Below are positions 51,001 through 62,400 of a DNA stretch of 64,000 nucleotides, in pieces. The stretch is from Herbidospora cretacea (GTDB lineage Bacteria; Actinomycetota; Actinomycetes; Streptosporangiales; Streptosporangiaceae). How positions within the stretch are numbered: the stretch's first letter is position 1; each line of letters begins with the position of its first letter. The stretch lies in the NCBI RefSeq assembly GCF_001570605.1, contig NZ_BBXG01000001.1:186001-250000 (forward strand), written 5' to 3'. The translations under genes were made by a program, and so were the position numbers. A model generated the notes under the pieces. It was not told the origin of the DNA, did no database searches, and saw only the letters and a list, made by a program, of their open reading frames with translations.

Positions 51001-54000
51001 GGGAGCAGGCCGCAGGAGTGCTCGGCCACGCCGACGCGACGGCCGTCGACGCCCGGCGGGCCTTCCGCGAGATCGGCTTCGACTCGCTGACCGCCGTCGA
51101 ACTGCGCGACCGGCTCAGGGCCGCGACCGGGCTGCGCCTCCCGGCCAGCCTCGTGTTCGACCACCCGAACCCCGCCGCCCTGGCCGACCACCTGGAACGC
51201 GAACTGGTCGGCACGCCCGCCGGCGCCGTCACCGCCCAGGCCGCCTCCGCCGCCGACGACCCGATCGCGATCGTCGCGATGGCTTGCCGCTACCCCGGCG
51301 GCGTCCGCACCCCCGAGGACCTCTGGCGGCTGCTGGCCGACGGGACGGACGCCGTCGGCGGCTTCCCCGACGGCCGGGGCTGGAACGTGGACGCGCTCTA
51401 CGACCCCGACCCCGGCAGCAGCGGGACGACGTACACGCGGAAGGGCGGTTTCCTGCACGACGCGGGCGACTTCGACCCTGCCTTCTTCGGCATCTCGCCG
51501 CGTGAGGCGCTGGCCATGGACCCGCAGCAGCGCATCCTGCTGGAGGCGTCGTGGGAGGTGGTCGAGCGGGCCGGGATCGACCCGGCGTCGCTCCGGGGCA
51601 CCCCCGCCGGGGTGTTCGTGGGCGCGTCGTCCCAGGGCTACGGCACCAGCCTCGACAGCGCGCCCGAGGGCGCGGAGGGGTACTTCCTCACGGGCAGCGC
51701 GACGGCGGTGGTGTCGGGACGGGTGGCGTACACGCTCGGACTGGAAGGCCCCGCCATCACGGTCGACACGGCCTGCTCCTCCTCCCTGGTCGCCCTCCAC
51801 CTGGCGGTGCAGTCGCTGCGCAACGGCGAGTGCACCCTGGCGCTCGCGGGCGGCGTGACCGTCATGGCGACGCCGGGCGCGTTCATCGAGTTCTCCCGCC
51901 AGCGCGGCCTGGCCGCCGACGGGCGGTGCAAGCCGTTCTCGGCCGACGCCGACGGCACCGGCTGGGGCGAGGGCGTCGGCCTGCTCCTGCTGGAGCGCCT
52001 GTCCGACGCGCGGGCCAACGGCCACCGGGTGCTCGCCGTCGTGACGGGCTCGGCGGTCAACCAGGACGGCGCGTCCAACGGCCTGTCCGCCCCCAACGGC
52101 CCGTCGCAGCAGCGGGTCATCCGGCAGGCGCTCGCCAACGCGGGCCTGTCCACCCGCGACGTCGACGTGGTCGAGGCCCACGGCACCGGCACCCGGCTCG
52201 GCGACCCGATCGAGGCCCAAGCGCTGCTCGCCACCTACGGCCAGGACCGGGAGACCCCGCTCTACCTGGGGTCGGTGAAGTCGAACATCGGGCACACCCA
52301 GTCGGCCTCCGGCGTCGCCGGGGTGATCAAGATGGTGCTGGCCCTCGAACACGACGTCATCCCGCGCACCCTGCACGCCGAGGAGCCCACCCCCCACGTC
52401 GACTGGACCGCCGGAGCCGTCGAGCTGCTCACCGAGCCCACGCCGTGGCCGTCGCACGACCGGCCGAGGCGCGCCGCCGTCTCGTCGTTCGGGGTCAGCG
52501 GCACCAACGCCCACGTCGTGATCGAGCAGGCCGCCGCCGTCCGCGAGGACCGCGAGGACACCGCCGCGTTCGTGCCCTGGCTGCTGTCCGCCCGCTCCGC
52601 CGAGGCGCTCAAGGACCAGGCAGCGCGCCTCCGCGACCACCTCGACGCCGCGACCCCGCTGACCGGCCTGGCCCGCGCCCTCGCCACCACCCGCACCACC
52701 TTCGAGCACCGCGCGGCGATCACCGGCTCCACCCGCGACGACCTGCTCGCCGGGCTCGACGCGATCGCCGACGGCGGCGCCGCGCTCCGGGGCGTCGTGC
52801 ACAGCGACCCCGCGACCGTCTTCCTGTTCACCGGCCAGGGCTCCCAGCGCGCCGGGATGGGCGCCGGGCTCTACGCGCGGCATCCCGTCTTCGCCGACGC
52901 CTTCGACGCGGTCTGCGCCCGGTTCGACCTCGACCGGCCGCTGCACGACGTCATCGCCACGGGGGAGGGCCTCGACGACACCGGCTACGCCCAGCCCGCG
53001 ATCTTCGCGGTCGAGGTGGCGCTGTTCCGGCTGCTGGAGTCGTGGGGCGTGACCCCGGACGCCGTGGCCGGCCACTCAATCGGCGAGATCGCCGCCGCCC
53101 ACTGCGCCGGGATCCTGTCGCTCGACGACGCCTGCACGTTGGTCGCCGCCCGCGCGTCGCTGATGGCGGCGCTTCCGGTCGGTGGGGCGATGGTCGCCAT
53201 ACAGGCCACGCCAGGCGAAATTTCGGGAAATGTCGACATCGCGGCGGTCAACGGACCGGCCTCGGTCGTCATCTCCGGCCCCGAGGACCCCGTGCTGGCC
53301 GAGGCGGCGCGCTTCCCCACGAGCAAGCGCCTGAAGGTGTCGCACGCCTTCCACTCCCGCCTGATGGACCCCATGCTCGACGACTTCCGCCGGGCCATCG
53401 CGAGTCTCACCTACAACGAGCCGGTCATCCCGTTCGAGGGCGGCCGGGACGCCGGTTACTGGGTCGACCACGTCAGGGACACCGTCCGGTTCCACGACAC
53501 GCTCACCCGGCACGCCGGAGCGGTCTTCCTGGAGGTCGGGCCCGACGCGGCGCTCACCGCGATGGCCGACGCGCCGGTCGTGCCGGCCCTGAAGCGCGGC
53601 GCCCCCGAGGACGAGACGCTCGTCACCGCCGTCGCCGCGCTGCACGTGCGGGGCGTCGCCGTCGACTGGGCGCGGATCATCCCCGAAGGAGCACCCGTCG
53701 ACCTGCCGACCTACGCGTTCCGGCGGGAGACGTACTGGATCAAGGCGCTGCCCGGGACCGCCGCCGGGGCGGCCGGGCTGGGGGTCGGCGCGGCCGGGCA
53801 CCCGCTGCTCGGCGCAGCCGTGCCGCTGGCCGCCGGGGACGGGTTCGTCTACACCGGCCGCCTGGCCCTGGCCACCCACCCGTGGCTGGCCGACCACGCC
53901 GTCATGGGCGTCGTGCTGCTGCCCGGCACGGCGTTCGTCGAACTCGCCCTCAAGGCGGGCGAACCGGCCGGCTGCGACCGGCTGGAGGAGCTGACCCTGG

Positions 54001-56450
54001 AAGCGCCGCTGATCCTGCCCGAGCGGGGCGGCGTGCAGCTCCAGGTCGTGGTCGGCGAGCCCGACGCCGCCGGCCACCGGCCGGTGACGATCCACTCGCG
54101 CCCCGAGGGCGACGAACCGTGGGTCCGGCACGCGAGCGGGCGGCTGTCCGTCGCGACCGGCACCCCGGTGGAGCTCTCCGTCTGGCCGCCCGACGGCGCG
54201 GTCCCCGCCCCCGTCGAGGACCTCTACGACCGGCTCGCCGACGCGGGCTTCCCCTACGGCCCCGCCTTCCAGGGCGTCGTGGCCGCCTGGACCCGGGGCG
54301 ACGAGGTGTTCGCCGAGGTCGCGCCCCCGTCGGCGGAGCCCGGCTTCGGTCTTCACCCGGCCGTCCTGGACGCCGCGCTGCACACCGGGCGGCTCGTCCC
54401 CGGCGCGGAGGGCGACGAGCCCGGCCTGCCGTTCTCGTGGACCGGCGTCGAACTGCACGCCTCCGGGGCGACCGAGGTCCGGGTCAGGCTGACCGGCTCG
54501 GGCGCCACGCGTCCCGGCCCGGCCGACGCGTCGGGCCGACCGGTCGCGACCGGCTCCGGCACCATGCGCCTCGACCTGGCCGACGCGTCGGGCCGTCCCG
54601 TCGCGACCGTGGAGGGCATCGCGACCCGCCCGGTCAGCGGCGAGCGGCTGCGCGCGGCCGGGGCCCGGCACGAGTCGCTGTTCCAGGTCGAGTGGACGCG
54701 CCTGCCCGTCGGCACCGCCGCCGTGGGCGACTGGGCCGCGCTCGGCGACGTCGGGCTCGACCTGCCCGCCTGGGACCCGGCGGGCGACGTGCCCGAGGTG
54801 GTGTTCGCGCCGATCACGCCTGTGGGCGGGGCCGTCGCCGGGGCGCACGCCGCGGTGGCCGAGGCGCTGGCTTTGGCTCAGACGTGGGTGGCCCGGCCCG
54901 GGTCGTCCCGCCTCGTGGTGGTGACACGGGGCGCCGTGCACGCCGAGGACCCCGACCCCGCCGGTGCGGCGGTGTGGGGGCTCCTCTGCTCGGCCCAGAC
55001 GGAGCATCCGGGACGGTTCGTCCTGGTGGACCTCGACGCGACCCCGACGGCCGACGTCCTGGCCGCCGTGCTCGCCTCCGGTGAGCCGCAGGCGGCGATC
55101 CGCGACGGCGCGGTGTTCGTGCCGCGCCTGGCGCGGGTGGCCGTCGAGGACCCCCAGCCGGTCGACCTGTCCGGTCCCGTCCTGGTCACCGGCGCGACCG
55201 GGACCCTGGGCGGCCACGTCGCGCGCCACCTGGTGACCGCCCACGGCACGTCCGACCTGGTGCTGCTGTCCCGCCGGGGCCTGGCCGCGCCCGGCGCGGC
55301 CGACCTGGTGGCCGAGCTCGAAGGGCTCGGCGCGCGGGTGACCGTGAAGGCCGCCGACGCCGCCGACCGGGCGTCGCTGGAGGCCGCGCTCGACGGGGTC
55401 GCGATCGGCGCGGTCGTGCACGTCGCGGGTGTCGTGGACGACGGGATCGTCGAGTCGCTCACCCCCGAGCGGCTGGCCGCCGTCCTGCGGCCCAAGGCCG
55501 ACGCCGCCTGGAACCTCCACGAGCTCGCCGGGGACGGCGCGTTCGTCCTGTTCTCCTCCGCCTCGGGCGTCTTCGGCGCCCCCGGCCAGGGCAACTACGC
55601 CGCCGCGAACGCCTTCCTCGACGCGCTCGCCCAGCACCGCCGCGCGACCGGCCGCCACGCCGCCTCGCTCGCCTGGGGCATGTGGGCCGACCGCAGCACG
55701 ATGACCGGCGACCTGCTCCAGGCCGACCTGATCCGCATCACCCGCTCGGGCGTCGGCGCGCTCTCCACGGAGGAGGGCCTGGCCCTGTTCGACGTCGCCG
55801 TCGCCTCCGGGCACGCCGCGACCGCGCCGATGCGGCTCGACGTCACCTCGCTCCACGCGCAGGCCCGCGCCGGCGCGCTGCCGCCGCTGCTGCGCGGACT
55901 GGTCCGGGTCGCCGCCCGGCCCGCCGCCGCCGCAGCCGCCCCCGAACTCCCGGCGAAGCTGGCGGGGCTCGACCCCGCCGGACGCGCCCGGGTCCTGCTC
56001 GACCTGGTCTGCGACCACGTCGCCGGCGTCCTCGGACACTCCTCCGGCGCGGCGATCGAACCCGAGCGCGGCTTCACCGAGCTGGGCTTCGACTCGCTGA
56101 CGGCGGTCGAGCTCCGCAACCGCATCAACGCGGTCACCGGGCTGACCCTGCCCGCGACGACCGTTTTCGATTATCCGACCCCGGACGCCCTCGCCCGCCA
56201 CCTGGACGCCGGGCTGCCCCGGGACGGTGAGACCGCCCCGCCCGCCCACGCCGAGATCGACCGGCTGGACACCCTGCTCGACGGCCTGCGGCCGGACGAC
56301 CGGGAGCGGGCCTACCTCACCGGCCGCCTGCGCGGCCTGCTGGCCAAGCTGAGCGACCCGCGCAGTGCCGCCGAAGGGGCCGTCGAACTCGAGACGGCCA
56401 CGGCGGACGAACTCTTCGACCTGCTCGACAACGAGCTCGGAGTCTCCTGA
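42039..56450 (+). CDS. Type I modular polyketide synthase PKS-4, modules M10-M12
   Basis: A three-module synthase of 4803 residues. The start is ATG 42039, giving the expected docking helix [27 protein letters not shown] ends 6 nt upstream. Modules begin near residues 32 (M10), 1653 (M11) and 3073 (M12). M10 and M11 use methylmalonate and M12 malonate. M11 has the only A-type KR in the window, which sets the opposite hydroxyl configuration. M10 combines a complete DH with a KR whose catalytic Ser is Ala. M12 contains a 57-bp tandem duplication at the end of its DH region. The C-terminal region after the last ACP (about 56220-56447) ends in [16 protein letters not shown], a classical docking tail that should bind the PKS-5 helix 13 bp downstream. 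Its 205-bp upstream gap makes it the one gene here that might have its own promoter. Confidence 0.98.
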   Translation: MANEETLREYLKLAMADLQQTRHRLRELEADATEPIAIVGMSCRFAGGVRTPEDLWRLLADGGDAVGGFPDDRGWDLDALYDPDPDRPGTSYTREGGFLTGAGDFDAGLFGISPREALAMDPQQRLLLETSWEVLERGGVDPLSLKGSQTGVFIGTNGQDYAGLLVASEDGVGGFVSTGNAASVVSGRISYAFGLEGPAVTVDTACSASLVALHLAVRSLRSRECSAAIAGGITIMSTPGAFVEFSRQRGLAEDGRCKAFAAGADGTGWGEGVGMLLLMRLSDARRLGHEVLAVVRGSAVNQDGASNGLTAPNGLSQQRVILQALADARLTTRDVDAVEAHGTGTTLGDPIEAQALLATYGQDRAEPLRLGSVKSNLGHTQAAAGVAGVMKMVLAMRHDVLPKTLHVDAPTPHVDWTAGSVELLADALPWPRRDRPRRAGVSSFGVSGTNAHVLIEEAPEAEEADREPATPGGPRSTAPWVVSGKTADALGAQAARLLDVTGASEDVAHSLLTTRATLEHRAVVFDADALRALAAGEQAPGLVRGVASPAADRVAFVFPGQGSQWAGMAAELMDASPVFAARMEECAAALRPHVDWDLIEVARGGELERVDVVQPVLWAVMVSLAALWRHHGVEPSAVVGHSQGEIAAACVAGALSVEDAAAVVALRSKAILALAGRGGMMSVALPASELVLDDRLSIAAINGPSSVVVSGDVDAIEELRASLTARTRVIPVDYASHSHHVEEIHDELRALLAQISPRVSDVPFFSTVTASWLDTTTMDAEYWYRNLRNTVRLEEVTRALGEQGFGAFVEVSPHPGLTAAIQDTVENATVAGTLRRGEGGPARFLASLAEVHVAGGTVDWRLSGRRVPLPTYPFRQERFWPRPATGSGDVTAAGLTAPGHPLLGAAAPLADAGGFLFTGRIGLRTHPWLGDHVVDGTVLLPGTAFVEMALRAGDETGCALVEDLTLEAPLTLTGQEPVTVQVAVTAGRSITIHSRRGDDDPWTRHATGTLAPAAPAGEGLVTWPVGEAVPLDGFYDSLAEAGFAYGPAFQGLRRAWRDGDDLYAEISLPPAPGFGIHPALLDAALHTGFLRADGTPGLPFAWSDVALHATGATELRVRLTPTGPGTVTITVADPTGAPVATIGALTSRAPEKATTHHDAFYTLDWRPVTPAGDAPGHTVVRFAPESADDIPLAARRATAQALAHLQADTDGIVVFATSGAVGVGDEDVTDLVNAPVWGLVRSAQSETPGRFVLVDTDDDAMIAEAVATGEPQVVVRHGEFLAPRLVRAPLPGPGPAFDGTVLVTGGTGTLGGLVARHLVTAHGVTSLVLVSRTGRAPELVAELTALGADVVAEPCDVTDRAQLAALFDRHAVAAVVHTAGALDDGVIASLTPDRLDAVFAPKVDAVLHLHELTEGPLILFSAAAGILGGPGQGNYAAANAFTDALARHRRHHGRPATALAWGFWAERSGLTGHLDETQVGRMGRSGVAPLASAEGLALFDAGVASGAPLVVPVRLDLAAVRRSGQVPPLLRALVRAPSRRVAETAGADSFADRLAAAPARERFLLDLVASQVATVLGYATPEALDTTRAFKELGFDSLTAVDLRNRLSSATGLKLPATLVFDYPNPEALAAYLLGRFAGAAATAPKRARAAADEPVAIVGVGCRYPGGVRSPEDLWRLVSEGVDAVSAFPADRGWDLDALYDPDPDHPGTSYAREGGFLDGVADFDAAFFGISPREALAMDPQQRLLLETSWEAFERAGIRPESVRGSLTGVFAGVMYHDYAGHLIAGGDDLTELEGYLGNGSAGSVASGRVAYSFGLEGPAVTVDTACSSSLVALHLAAQALRNGECDLALAGGVTVLATPGLFTEFSKQRGLAADGRSKAFAAQADGAGFAEGVGMLLLERVSDARRNGHPIMAVIKGSAVNQDGASNGLTAPNGPSQQRVIRQALASAGLTPAEVDAVEAHGTGTTLGDPIEAQALLATYGQDRDEPAWLGSIKSNIGHTQAAAGVAGVIKMAMALQHETLPKTLHVDAPSPHVDWTEGAVELLTGNRPWPRTGRPRRAAVSSFGVSGTNAHTIIEEAPEPKPRPAVPHEGPVAWPVSAKTAQALQSQLDRLREAVDLTTPAHDVAASLIGGRSAFDHRAVVVGTTTGELLAATPVTGSVVPGGDRVVMVFPGQGSQWVGMAAELMDTAPVFAARMAECAEALAPHVDWSLLDVVRGGSLDRVDVVQPVLFSVMVSLAELWRSHGVEPAAVVGHSQGEIAAACVAGALSLADAAAVVALRSKAILALAGRGGMMSVALPAAELDLGDRLSIAAINGPSSVVVSGDVDAIEELRAGLQARTRVIPVDYASHSHHVEEIHDELRALLAEISPRVSEVPFFSTVTASWLDTTTMDGEYWYRNLRNTVRLEEATRALVEQGYGSFVEVSPHPGLLVGIQETLDAMESGAAVVGTLRRGEGGLTRFLTSVAEAHVRGVRVDWKVTGNAVDLPTYAFQGRRFWPAPAEPAAATAEDAAFWRAVDSGDLDLDVSREALDEVLPALAAWRRTRDELAVLDGWRYTITWKPVQIGGAPTGRWQVPATLELPLDTTSEGELQGVILHNPSLEELLAAVQDPPAKIWVVTSGAVATGKADRVDRPERAQLWGLGRVAGLEIPGSWGGLIDVPEELDERAAARLVAVLAGDEDQVAIRAGGVFARRLVHAPKPAATTPWTPRGTVLVTGGTGALGGHAARWLARNGAERLILVSRRGPDAPGAAQLVEELPATVVACDIADRQAVEELVAAHRIDAVVHTAGVGQQTPLADITPAELREVVAAKVAGALHLHELLPDLDAFILYSSNSGVWGGGGQAAYAAANAYLDALAQHRRAGGGKATSVAWGAWADGGMAAGDAGDHLRRRGLRPMDPALAIAALQQVMDADDTFMAVADVDWDRFVPGYVAERARPLIADLPEARRVLDEESGPAQETSGLARRLAALTGTERRRELLTLVREQAAGVLGHADATAVDARRAFREIGFDSLTAVELRDRLRAATGLRLPASLVFDHPNPAALADHLERELVGTPAGAVTAQAASAADDPIAIVAMACRYPGGVRTPEDLWRLLADGTDAVGGFPDGRGWNVDALYDPDPGSSGTTYTRKGGFLHDAGDFDPAFFGISPREALAMDPQQRILLEASWEVVERAGIDPASLRGTPAGVFVGASSQGYGTSLDSAPEGAEGYFLTGSATAVVSGRVAYTLGLEGPAITVDTACSSSLVALHLAVQSLRNGECTLALAGGVTVMATPGAFIEFSRQRGLAADGRCKPFSADADGTGWGEGVGLLLLERLSDARANGHRVLAVVTGSAVNQDGASNGLSAPNGPSQQRVIRQALANAGLSTRDVDVVEAHGTGTRLGDPIEAQALLATYGQDRETPLYLGSVKSNIGHTQSASGVAGVIKMVLALEHDVIPRTLHAEEPTPHVDWTAGAVELLTEPTPWPSHDRPRRAAVSSFGVSGTNAHVVIEQAAAVREDREDTAAFVPWLLSARSAEALKDQAARLRDHLDAATPLTGLARALATTRTTFEHRAAITGSTRDDLLAGLDAIADGGAALRGVVHSDPATVFLFTGQGSQRAGMGAGLYARHPVFADAFDAVCARFDLDRPLHDVIATGEGLDDTGYAQPAIFAVEVALFRLLESWGVTPDAVAGHSIGEIAAAHCAGILSLDDACTLVAARASLMAALPVGGAMVAIQATPGEISGNVDIAAVNGPASVVISGPEDPVLAEAARFPTSKRLKVSHAFHSRLMDPMLDDFRRAIASLTYNEPVIPFEGGRDAGYWVDHVRDTVRFHDTLTRHAGAVFLEVGPDAALTAMADAPVVPALKRGAPEDETLVTAVAALHVRGVAVDWARIIPEGAPVDLPTYAFRRETYWIKALPGTAAGAAGLGVGAAGHPLLGAAVPLAAGDGFVYTGRLALATHPWLADHAVMGVVLLPGTAFVELALKAGEPAGCDRLEELTLEAPLILPERGGVQLQVVVGEPDAAGHRPVTIHSRPEGDEPWVRHASGRLSVATGTPVELSVWPPDGAVPAPVEDLYDRLADAGFPYGPAFQGVVAAWTRGDEVFAEVAPPSAEPGFGLHPAVLDAALHTGRLVPGAEGDEPGLPFSWTGVELHASGATEVRVRLTGSGATRPGPADASGRPVATGSGTMRLDLADASGRPVATVEGIATRPVSGERLRAAGARHESLFQVEWTRLPVGTAAVGDWAALGDVGLDLPAWDPAGDVPEVVFAPITPVGGAVAGAHAAVAEALALAQTWVARPGSSRLVVVTRGAVHAEDPDPAGAAVWGLLCSAQTEHPGRFVLVDLDATPTADVLAAVLASGEPQAAIRDGAVFVPRLARVAVEDPQPVDLSGPVLVTGATGTLGGHVARHLVTAHGTSDLVLLSRRGLAAPGAADLVAELEGLGARVTVKAADAADRASLEAALDGVAIGAVVHVAGVVDDGIVESLTPERLAAVLRPKADAAWNLHELAGDGAFVLFSSASGVFGAPGQGNYAAANAFLDALAQHRRATGRHAASLAWGMWADRSTMTGDLLQADLIRITRSGVGALSTEEGLALFDVAVASGHAATAPMRLDVTSLHAQARAGALPPLLRGLVRVAARPAAAAAAPELPAKLAGLDPAGRARVLLDLVCDHVAGVLGHSSGAAIEPERGFTELGFDSLTAVELRNRINAVTGLTLPATTVFDYPTPDALARHLDAGLPRDGETAPPAHAEIDRLDTLLDGLRPDDRERAYLTGRLRGLLAKLSDPRSAAEGAVELETATADELFDLLDNELGVS
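42132..46950 (+). other. PKS module M10: KS-AT(methylmalonyl)-DH-KR(Ser-to-Ala)-ACP
   Basis: The KS has TACSAS (Cys 42654), His 43059, NLGHTQ (His 43173) and the fingerprint TNGQDY (42504-42521). The AT (about 43698-44685) has GHSQGE (Ser 43962) and YASH (44238-44249), so methylmalonyl. The DH (about 44703-45485) has [10 protein letters not shown] (His 44832; WLGDH rather than WLADH) and LLDAALH (Asp 45282). The KR (about 45500-46640) has [11 protein letters not shown] (46182-46190) and Tyr 46341. The residue 13 before that Tyr, the catalytic Ser in KRs, is Ala (46302), in LFSAAAG instead of LFSSAAG. The ACP has GFDSL, Ser 46827. Expected product is an alpha-methyl alkene, or a beta-ketone if the KR is dead. 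Confidence 0.92.
46995..51210 (+). other. PKS module M11: KS-AT(methylmalonyl)-KR(A1-type)-ACP
   Basis: The KS has TACSSS (Cys 47523), His 47928, His 48042 and the fingerprint MYHDY (47367-47381); its N-terminus reads [15 protein letters not shown]. The AT (about 48543-49550) has GHSQGE (Ser 48810) and YASH (49086-49097), so methylmalonyl. The KR (about 49560-50900) lacks LDD: the position reads GVGQQTP (50418-50432). It has the A-type Trp (50562) eight residues before Tyr 50586, with Gln rather than His at the A2-diagnostic site (50577). This predicts an A1 KR and a (2R,3S) product. The ACP has GFDSL, Ser 51084, followed by LRDRL where most others have LRNRL. Confidence 0.92.
51255..56220 (+). 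other. PKS module M12: KS-AT(malonyl)-DH-KR-ACP
   Basis: The KS has TACSSS (Cys 51774), His 52179, [10 protein letters not shown] (His 52293; others have TQAAAG) and a unique fingerprint GASSQGYG (51621-51644). This fits its position after the only A-type KR. The AT (about 52815-53745) has GHSIGE (Ser 53076) and HAFH (53343-53354), so malonyl. The DH (about 53772-54640) has [10 protein letters not shown] (His 53895) and VLDAALH (Asp 54369). The KR (about 54670-55900) has [11 protein letters not shown] in place of LDD (55434-55442) and Tyr 55596. The ACP has GFDSL, Ser 56094. Expected product is an alkene. Confidence 0.92.
54495..54608 (+). repeat. 57-bp imperfect tandem duplication inside M12 (end of DH region)
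   Basis: Two adjacent 19-residue units, [19 protein letters not shown] (54495-54551) and [19 protein letters not shown] (54552-54608), are in frame. No other DH in the window has the duplication. The second unit resembles the normal DH sequence of sister modules (D[10 protein letters not shown]), so the first unit is probably the extra one. Confidence 0.85.
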
Positions 56451-56452
56451 AT

Positions 56453-56457
56453 GGTGA
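56453..56457 (+). promoter_or_regulatory. Ribosome binding site of PKS-5
   Basis: GGTGA, complementary to the 3' end of 16S rRNA, ends 6 nt before ATG 56464 in the 13-bp gap after the PKS-4 stop. GTG 56467 is a less likely start. The close spacing suggests translational coupling with PKS-4. Confidence 0.45.
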
Positions 56458-56463
56458 CGTCAG

Positions 56464-59400
56464 ATGGTGAATGAGGAAAAGTATCTCGACTACCTCAAGC
56501 GTGCGACCGCTGACCTGCGCGAGACCCGACAGAGGCTGCGCGAGGCCGAGGAGCGGGACCACGAGCCGATCGCGATCGTCGGGATGAGCTGCCGCTATCC
56601 CGGGGGCGTCCGGTCGCCGGAGGACCTGTGGTCGCTGGTGGCGTCGGGGGGCGACGGGATCTCCGTCTTCCCGACCGACCGGGGCTGGGACATGGACTTC
56701 CTCTCCCGGGGCTCGTACGTCTCCGAGGGCGGTTTCCTGCACGAGGCCGCGGACTTCGACGCGGGGTTCTTCGGCATCTCGCCCCGCGAGGCCGTCGCGA
56801 TGGACCCGCAGCAGCGGCTGCTGCTGGAGGTGTCGTGGGAGGCGATCGAGCGGGCCGGCCTCGACCCGGCCGCGCTGAAGGGCTCGAGGACGGGCGTCTT
56901 CGCCGGGGTGATGTACCACGACTACGCCTCCCGCCTGCGCTCCCTCCCCGAGGACGTCGAGGGCTTCCTCGGCACCGGCAACTCCGGTTCGGTCGTCTCC
57001 GGCCGGGTCGCCTACACCTTCGGGCTCGAAGGCCCGGCCGTGACGGTGGACACCGCGTGCTCCTCCTCGCTGGTCGCCCTGCACATGGCCGTCACGTCGC
57101 TGCGCGGCGGCGAGTGCACGATGGCCCTGGCGGGCGGGGTCACCGTGATGGCCACCCCGTCGTCGTTCCTCGACTTCAGCCGCCAGCGCGGCCTGGCCCC
57201 CGACGGACGCTGCAAGTCCTTCGCCGCCGGCGCCGACGGCACGGGCTGGTCGGAGGGCGTCGGCGTCCTGCTGGTCGAGAAGCTCTCGGACGCCCTGGCC
57301 CATGGCCACCCGGTCCTCGCGGTCATCCGCGGCACGGCCGTCAACCAGGACGGCGCGTCCTCCGGCCTGACCGCCCCCAACGGCCCGTCGCAGCAGCGCG
57401 TCATCCGGGCCGCCCTGGAGAACGCCCGCCTCAGCCCCTCCGACGTGGACGCGGTCGAGGCGCACGGCACCGGCACGACCCTCGGCGACCCCATCGAGGC
57501 CCAGGCGGTCATCGCCACCTACGGCCAGGACCGCGACGAGCCGCTGTGGCTCGGCTCCCTCAAGTCGAACCTGGGCCACACCCAGGCGGCGGCGGGCGTC
57601 GGCGGGATCATCAAGATGGTCATGGCCATCCGCGCGGGCGTGCTGCCCCGGACCCTGCACGTCGACGAGCCCACCCCGATGGTCGACTGGACCACGGGCC
57701 GGGTCGCCCTCCTCACCGAGGAGCGGGCGTGGCCGGAGACCGGCAACCCCCGCCGCGCGGCCGTCTCGTCGTTCGGCATCAGCGGCACCAACGCCCACAC
57801 CGTCATCGAGCAGGCCCCGGAAGCGGCGGCCGTCGACAGCCCGGACACCCCCGACCGGGTGGTGCCGTGGATCCTGTCGGCCCGCTCCGAGGGCGGCGTC
57901 CAGGAGCAGGCCGACCGGCTGAGGCGGTTCGTCACCGGCGAGTCCGCCGCCGACGTCGCCCTCTCGCTCACCCGGCGCTCGTCGATGGAGTGGCGCGGCG
58001 TCGTCGTCGGCACCCGCGAGCAGCTCCTGAACGGTCTGCGCTCGGTCGAGGCGGGGCAGCCCCGGCGGGGGAGGACCGCCTTCCTGTTCACCGGCCAGGG
58101 GTCGCAGCGCGAGAACATGGGCGCGCGGCTCCACCGCGAGTTCCCCGTCTTCGCCGCCGCCTTCGACGAGGTCCGCTCCCACTTCCCGGAGACGTCCACG
58201 CAGGCCGAGATCTTCGCCGTGGAGGTCGCCCTCCACCGGCTCGTCGAGTCGTTCGGGATCACCCCCGACGTCGTGGCCGGGCACTCCATCGGCGAGATCG
58301 CCGCCGCGCACGTCGCCGGGGTCCTCTCGCTGGAGGACGCCTGCGCGCTGCTCCGCGCCCGCGGCGCGCTCATGCGGGCGCTCCCGGCCGGAGGCGCGAT
58401 GGTCGCCGTCGAGGCTGCCCCGCACGAGATCTCGCCCGGCGTGGACATCGCCGCGATCAACGGCCCCCGCTCCGTGGTCATCTCGGGGCCCGAGGACGTC
58501 GTGCTCGCCGAGGCCGCCCGGTTCGAGCGGACCAAACGGCTGTCCGTCACCCACGCGTTCCACTCGGCCCTCATGGAGCCGATGCTCGACGACTTCCGCC
58601 GGGCCCTCGCCGGGATCTCCTTCCACCCGCCGGCCGTCGAGTTCGTGTCGTCGGTCGAGGTCGGGGCCGACGTGACCGACCCCGAATACTGGGTCAGGCA
58701 CGTGCGCGCCACCGTCCGGTTCACCGACGCCGTCGACGCGCTCGACGCCGTCCGGGTGCTGGAGATCGGGCCCGACGCCGTGCTCTCCGCCATGGTCGAC
58801 GACGCCGTCCCCACGATGCGCAAGGACCGGGACGAGGTCACCGCCCTCTACGGGGCGCTCGCCGGGATGTGGCGGCGCGGCGCGGCCGTCAAATGGGACT
58901 TCCCCGGCGCGAAGCGCGTCGACCTGCCCACCTACGCCTTCGACCACCGGCGCTACTGGCTCGACGCCGGGGAGCCCGAGGCCACGCCCGTCGACGGCGC
59001 GTTCTGGGACGCCGTCGAGAACGAGGACCTCGACGCCCTCGCCGGCACACTCGCCGTCGAGCGGGAGTCGCTGGAGGTCGTCCTGCCCGCCCTCGCCGGC
59101 TGGCGGCGGCAGCACCGGGAGCACTCGCGCGCCGAGCGGTGGCGCTACCGGGTCGAGTGGACCTCGGCCCCGCCCGCCGGCTCCGTCGACGGCCGCTGGC
59201 TGATCGTCGCCGCCGAGGGCGTCGAGCCGCCCGTGCTGGACACCGAGACGGTCGTCGTCGAGGCCTGCGCCGACCGCGCGGTCATGGCCGAGCGGCTGGC
59301 CGCGCACGACGACGTCCGGGGCGTGCTCGCCGTCCGGCCGACGATCGGCCAGGCGCTCGCGCTCACCCAGGCGATCGGCGAGACCACCGGTGACGCCCGG

Positions 59401-62400
59401 CTCTGGATCCTCACCGAAGGCGCCGTCGGCATCGGCGGCGCCGACGCCGTCACCGACCCCGACCAGGCCATGCTCTGGGGCTTCGGCCGGTCGGCCGCCA
59501 TGGAGCTGCCCGACCGGTGGGGCGGGCTGGTCGACGCCGTGCTCGACGAACGGACCACGCCCCTGCTGAGCCAGGTGCTCGCGGGCGGCGAGGACCAGGT
59601 CGCGATCAGGACCTCCGGGGTCTTCGCCCGCCGCCTCGGCCGCGCGCCGCTCACCGGACCGGCCTGGACGCCGTCGGGGACTGTGCTGGTCACCGGCGGC
59701 ACCGGCGCGATCGGCCGCCGCGTCGTCGGCTGGCTGGCCGAGAGCGGCGCCCAAGTCGTCGTCGCGAGCCGCCGCGGCCCCGGCGCGCCGGGCGCGGACG
59801 ACCTCCCGGCCACCGTCGTGGCCTGCGACGTCTCCGACCGCGAGGCCCTCAGGGCGCTGCTGGAGCGCATACCGGTCACCGCCGTCGTCCACGCCGCGGG
59901 CGTGCTCGACGACGGCGTCATCGACGGTCTCACCCCCGAGCGCCTGGACGCCGTCATCGCCGCCAAGGCCGACGCCGCCCGCAACCTCGACGAACTGACC
60001 GGCGACCTCGACGCGTTCATCACCTTCTCCTCGCTGGCGGGCGTCGTCGGCTCCGCCGGGCAGGCCAACTACGCCGCCGCCAACGCCTACCTCGACGCGC
60101 TCGTCGAGAGGCGGCGCGCGGAGGGCAAGCCCGGCTCGTCCATCGCCTGGGGCCCGTGGGCCGACGGCGGCATGGCCGACGACGCCGCGGTCGCCGACCG
60201 GGTCCGCCGGGGCGGCCTCACCGTCCTGCCGCCCGACCTGGCCCTCGACGCGCTGCGGCAGGCCGGCCAGGGCGTCGTCGCGATCGCCGACGTCGACTGG
60301 GACCGGTTCGCCCAGGGATATCCCGGCGCGCTGCTGAGCAACCTGACCGAGAGCCGTCCGGCCCGGACCGAGGCTCCCACCGGCCTGGCCGGGCGGCTCG
60401 CCGGGCTCACCGGCGCGGCCCGCGACCGCGTCCTGCTGGAAGTGGTCAGGGACGTCGTCGCCGTCGTGCTCGGCCACCCCTCGCCCGAGTCGGTCGACCC
60501 GGCCCGCGCCTTCAAGGACCTCGGCTTCACCTCGCTGACCGCCGTCGACCTGCGCAACCGCCTCAGCGCCGCGACCGGCCTCAAACTGCCCCCCACGCTC
60601 GTGTACGACTACCCGACCCCCCTGGCCCTGGCGGCCTTCCTCGGCGCGGAGCACGCCCCGGCCGAGGTCGCGCCCCTGGTCGTCGCCGCCGACGACGAGC
60701 CGATCGCGATCGTCGGCATGGGCCTGCGCTTCCCCGGCGGCGTCGACACCCCCGAGGACCTGTGGAGACTGCTCGTCGACGGCGGCGACGCCGTCTCCGG
60801 GCTGCCGATGGACCGGGGCTGGGACCTCGACGCCCTCTACCACCCCGACCCGGAGAACCCGGGCACCTCCTACACCCGCGAAGGCGCGTTCCTGCGCGGC
60901 GCGGCCGAGTTCGACGCCGAGTTCTTCGGCATCTCACCGCGCGAGGCGCTCGCCATGGACCCGCAGCAGCGGCTGCTGCTGGAGACCGCGTGGGAGGCGT
61001 TCGAGCGGGCCGGGATCGACCCGCTCTCGCTGCGCGGCGGCCGGGCCGGCGTGTTCGTCGGCACCAACGGCCAGGACTACGCGCAGCTCGCCCAGCGCGC
61101 CCCCGAGGGGTCGGAGGGTTATCTCGGCACTGGGAACGCGGCCTCCGTGGTGTCGGGGCGGCTGGCGTACACCTTCGGGACGGAGGGCCCGGCCGTCACG
61201 GTCGACACCGCCTGCTCGGCGTCGCTGGTCGCGCTGCACCTGGCCGTGCAGGCGCTGCGGCAGGGGGAGTGCACCCTCGCGCTCGCGGGCGGTGTGACGG
61301 TCATGTCCACGCCCGGCGCGTTCGTCGAGTTCTCCCGCCAGCGCGGCCTGGCCCCCGACGGGCGCTGCAAGGCGTTCGCCGCCGGGGCCGACGGCACCGG
61401 CTGGGGCGAGGGCGCGGGCATGCTCGTCGTCGAGCGCCTGTCCGACGCCCAGGCCAACGGGCATCCCGTCCTGGCGATCGTCCGGGGTTCGGCCATCAAC
61501 CAGGACGGCGCGTCAAACGGGCTCACCGCCCCCAACGGCCCCTCCCAGCAGCGCGTCATCCGCCAGGCGCTCGCCAACGCCCGCCTCACCACCGCCGACG
61601 TCGACGCGGTCGAGGCCCACGGCACCGGCACCACGCTGGGCGACCCGATCGAGGCACAGGCCCTGCTCGCCACGTATGGGCAGAACCGCGCCGAACCCCT
61701 GCGGCTCGGCTCGGTGAAGTCGAACATCGGCCACACCCAGGCCGCCGCCGGCGTCGCCGGGGTGATCAAGATGGTGCTGGCCCTCCAGCACGGCGTGCTG
61801 CCCAAGACCCTGCACGCCGACGAGCCCAGCCCGCACGTCGACTGGGCCTCCGGCGCGGTCGGCCTGCTCACCGAGACGATCCCGTGGCCCGAGACCGGCC
61901 GCCCGCGCCGCGCGGCGGTGTCGTCGTTCGGCTTCAGCGGCACCAACGCCCACACCATCCTGGAGCAGGCCCCCGAGACCGCCCCCGCCGAGGCGGCCAC
62001 CCCGCTGGAGACCACCCCGTGGGTGCTGTCGGCCCGGTCGCCCGAGGCGCTGCGCGCCCAGGCCGCCCGGCTCCGCGACCACGCCCCGGCCGATATCCCG
62101 GCAGACGTCGTGAACGTCGGCTACTCGCTCGTCACCACCCGCGCCTCGCTCGACCACCGCGCGGTCGTCTTCGACCCGGCGGGCCTCGACGCGCTCGCCG
62201 CCGGGCGCACCCGCCCCGGCCTGGTCACCGGCGTCGCCGCCCGGGACGCCGAGCGGGTCGTCATGGTCTTCCCCGGCCAGGGGTCCCAGTGGGCGGGCAT
62301 GGCCGCCGAGCTGATGGAGACCTCAGCGGTCTTCCTCGACCGGATGGGCGAGTGCGCCGACGCCCTGGCCCCCCACGTCGACTGGTCGCTGCTCGACGTC

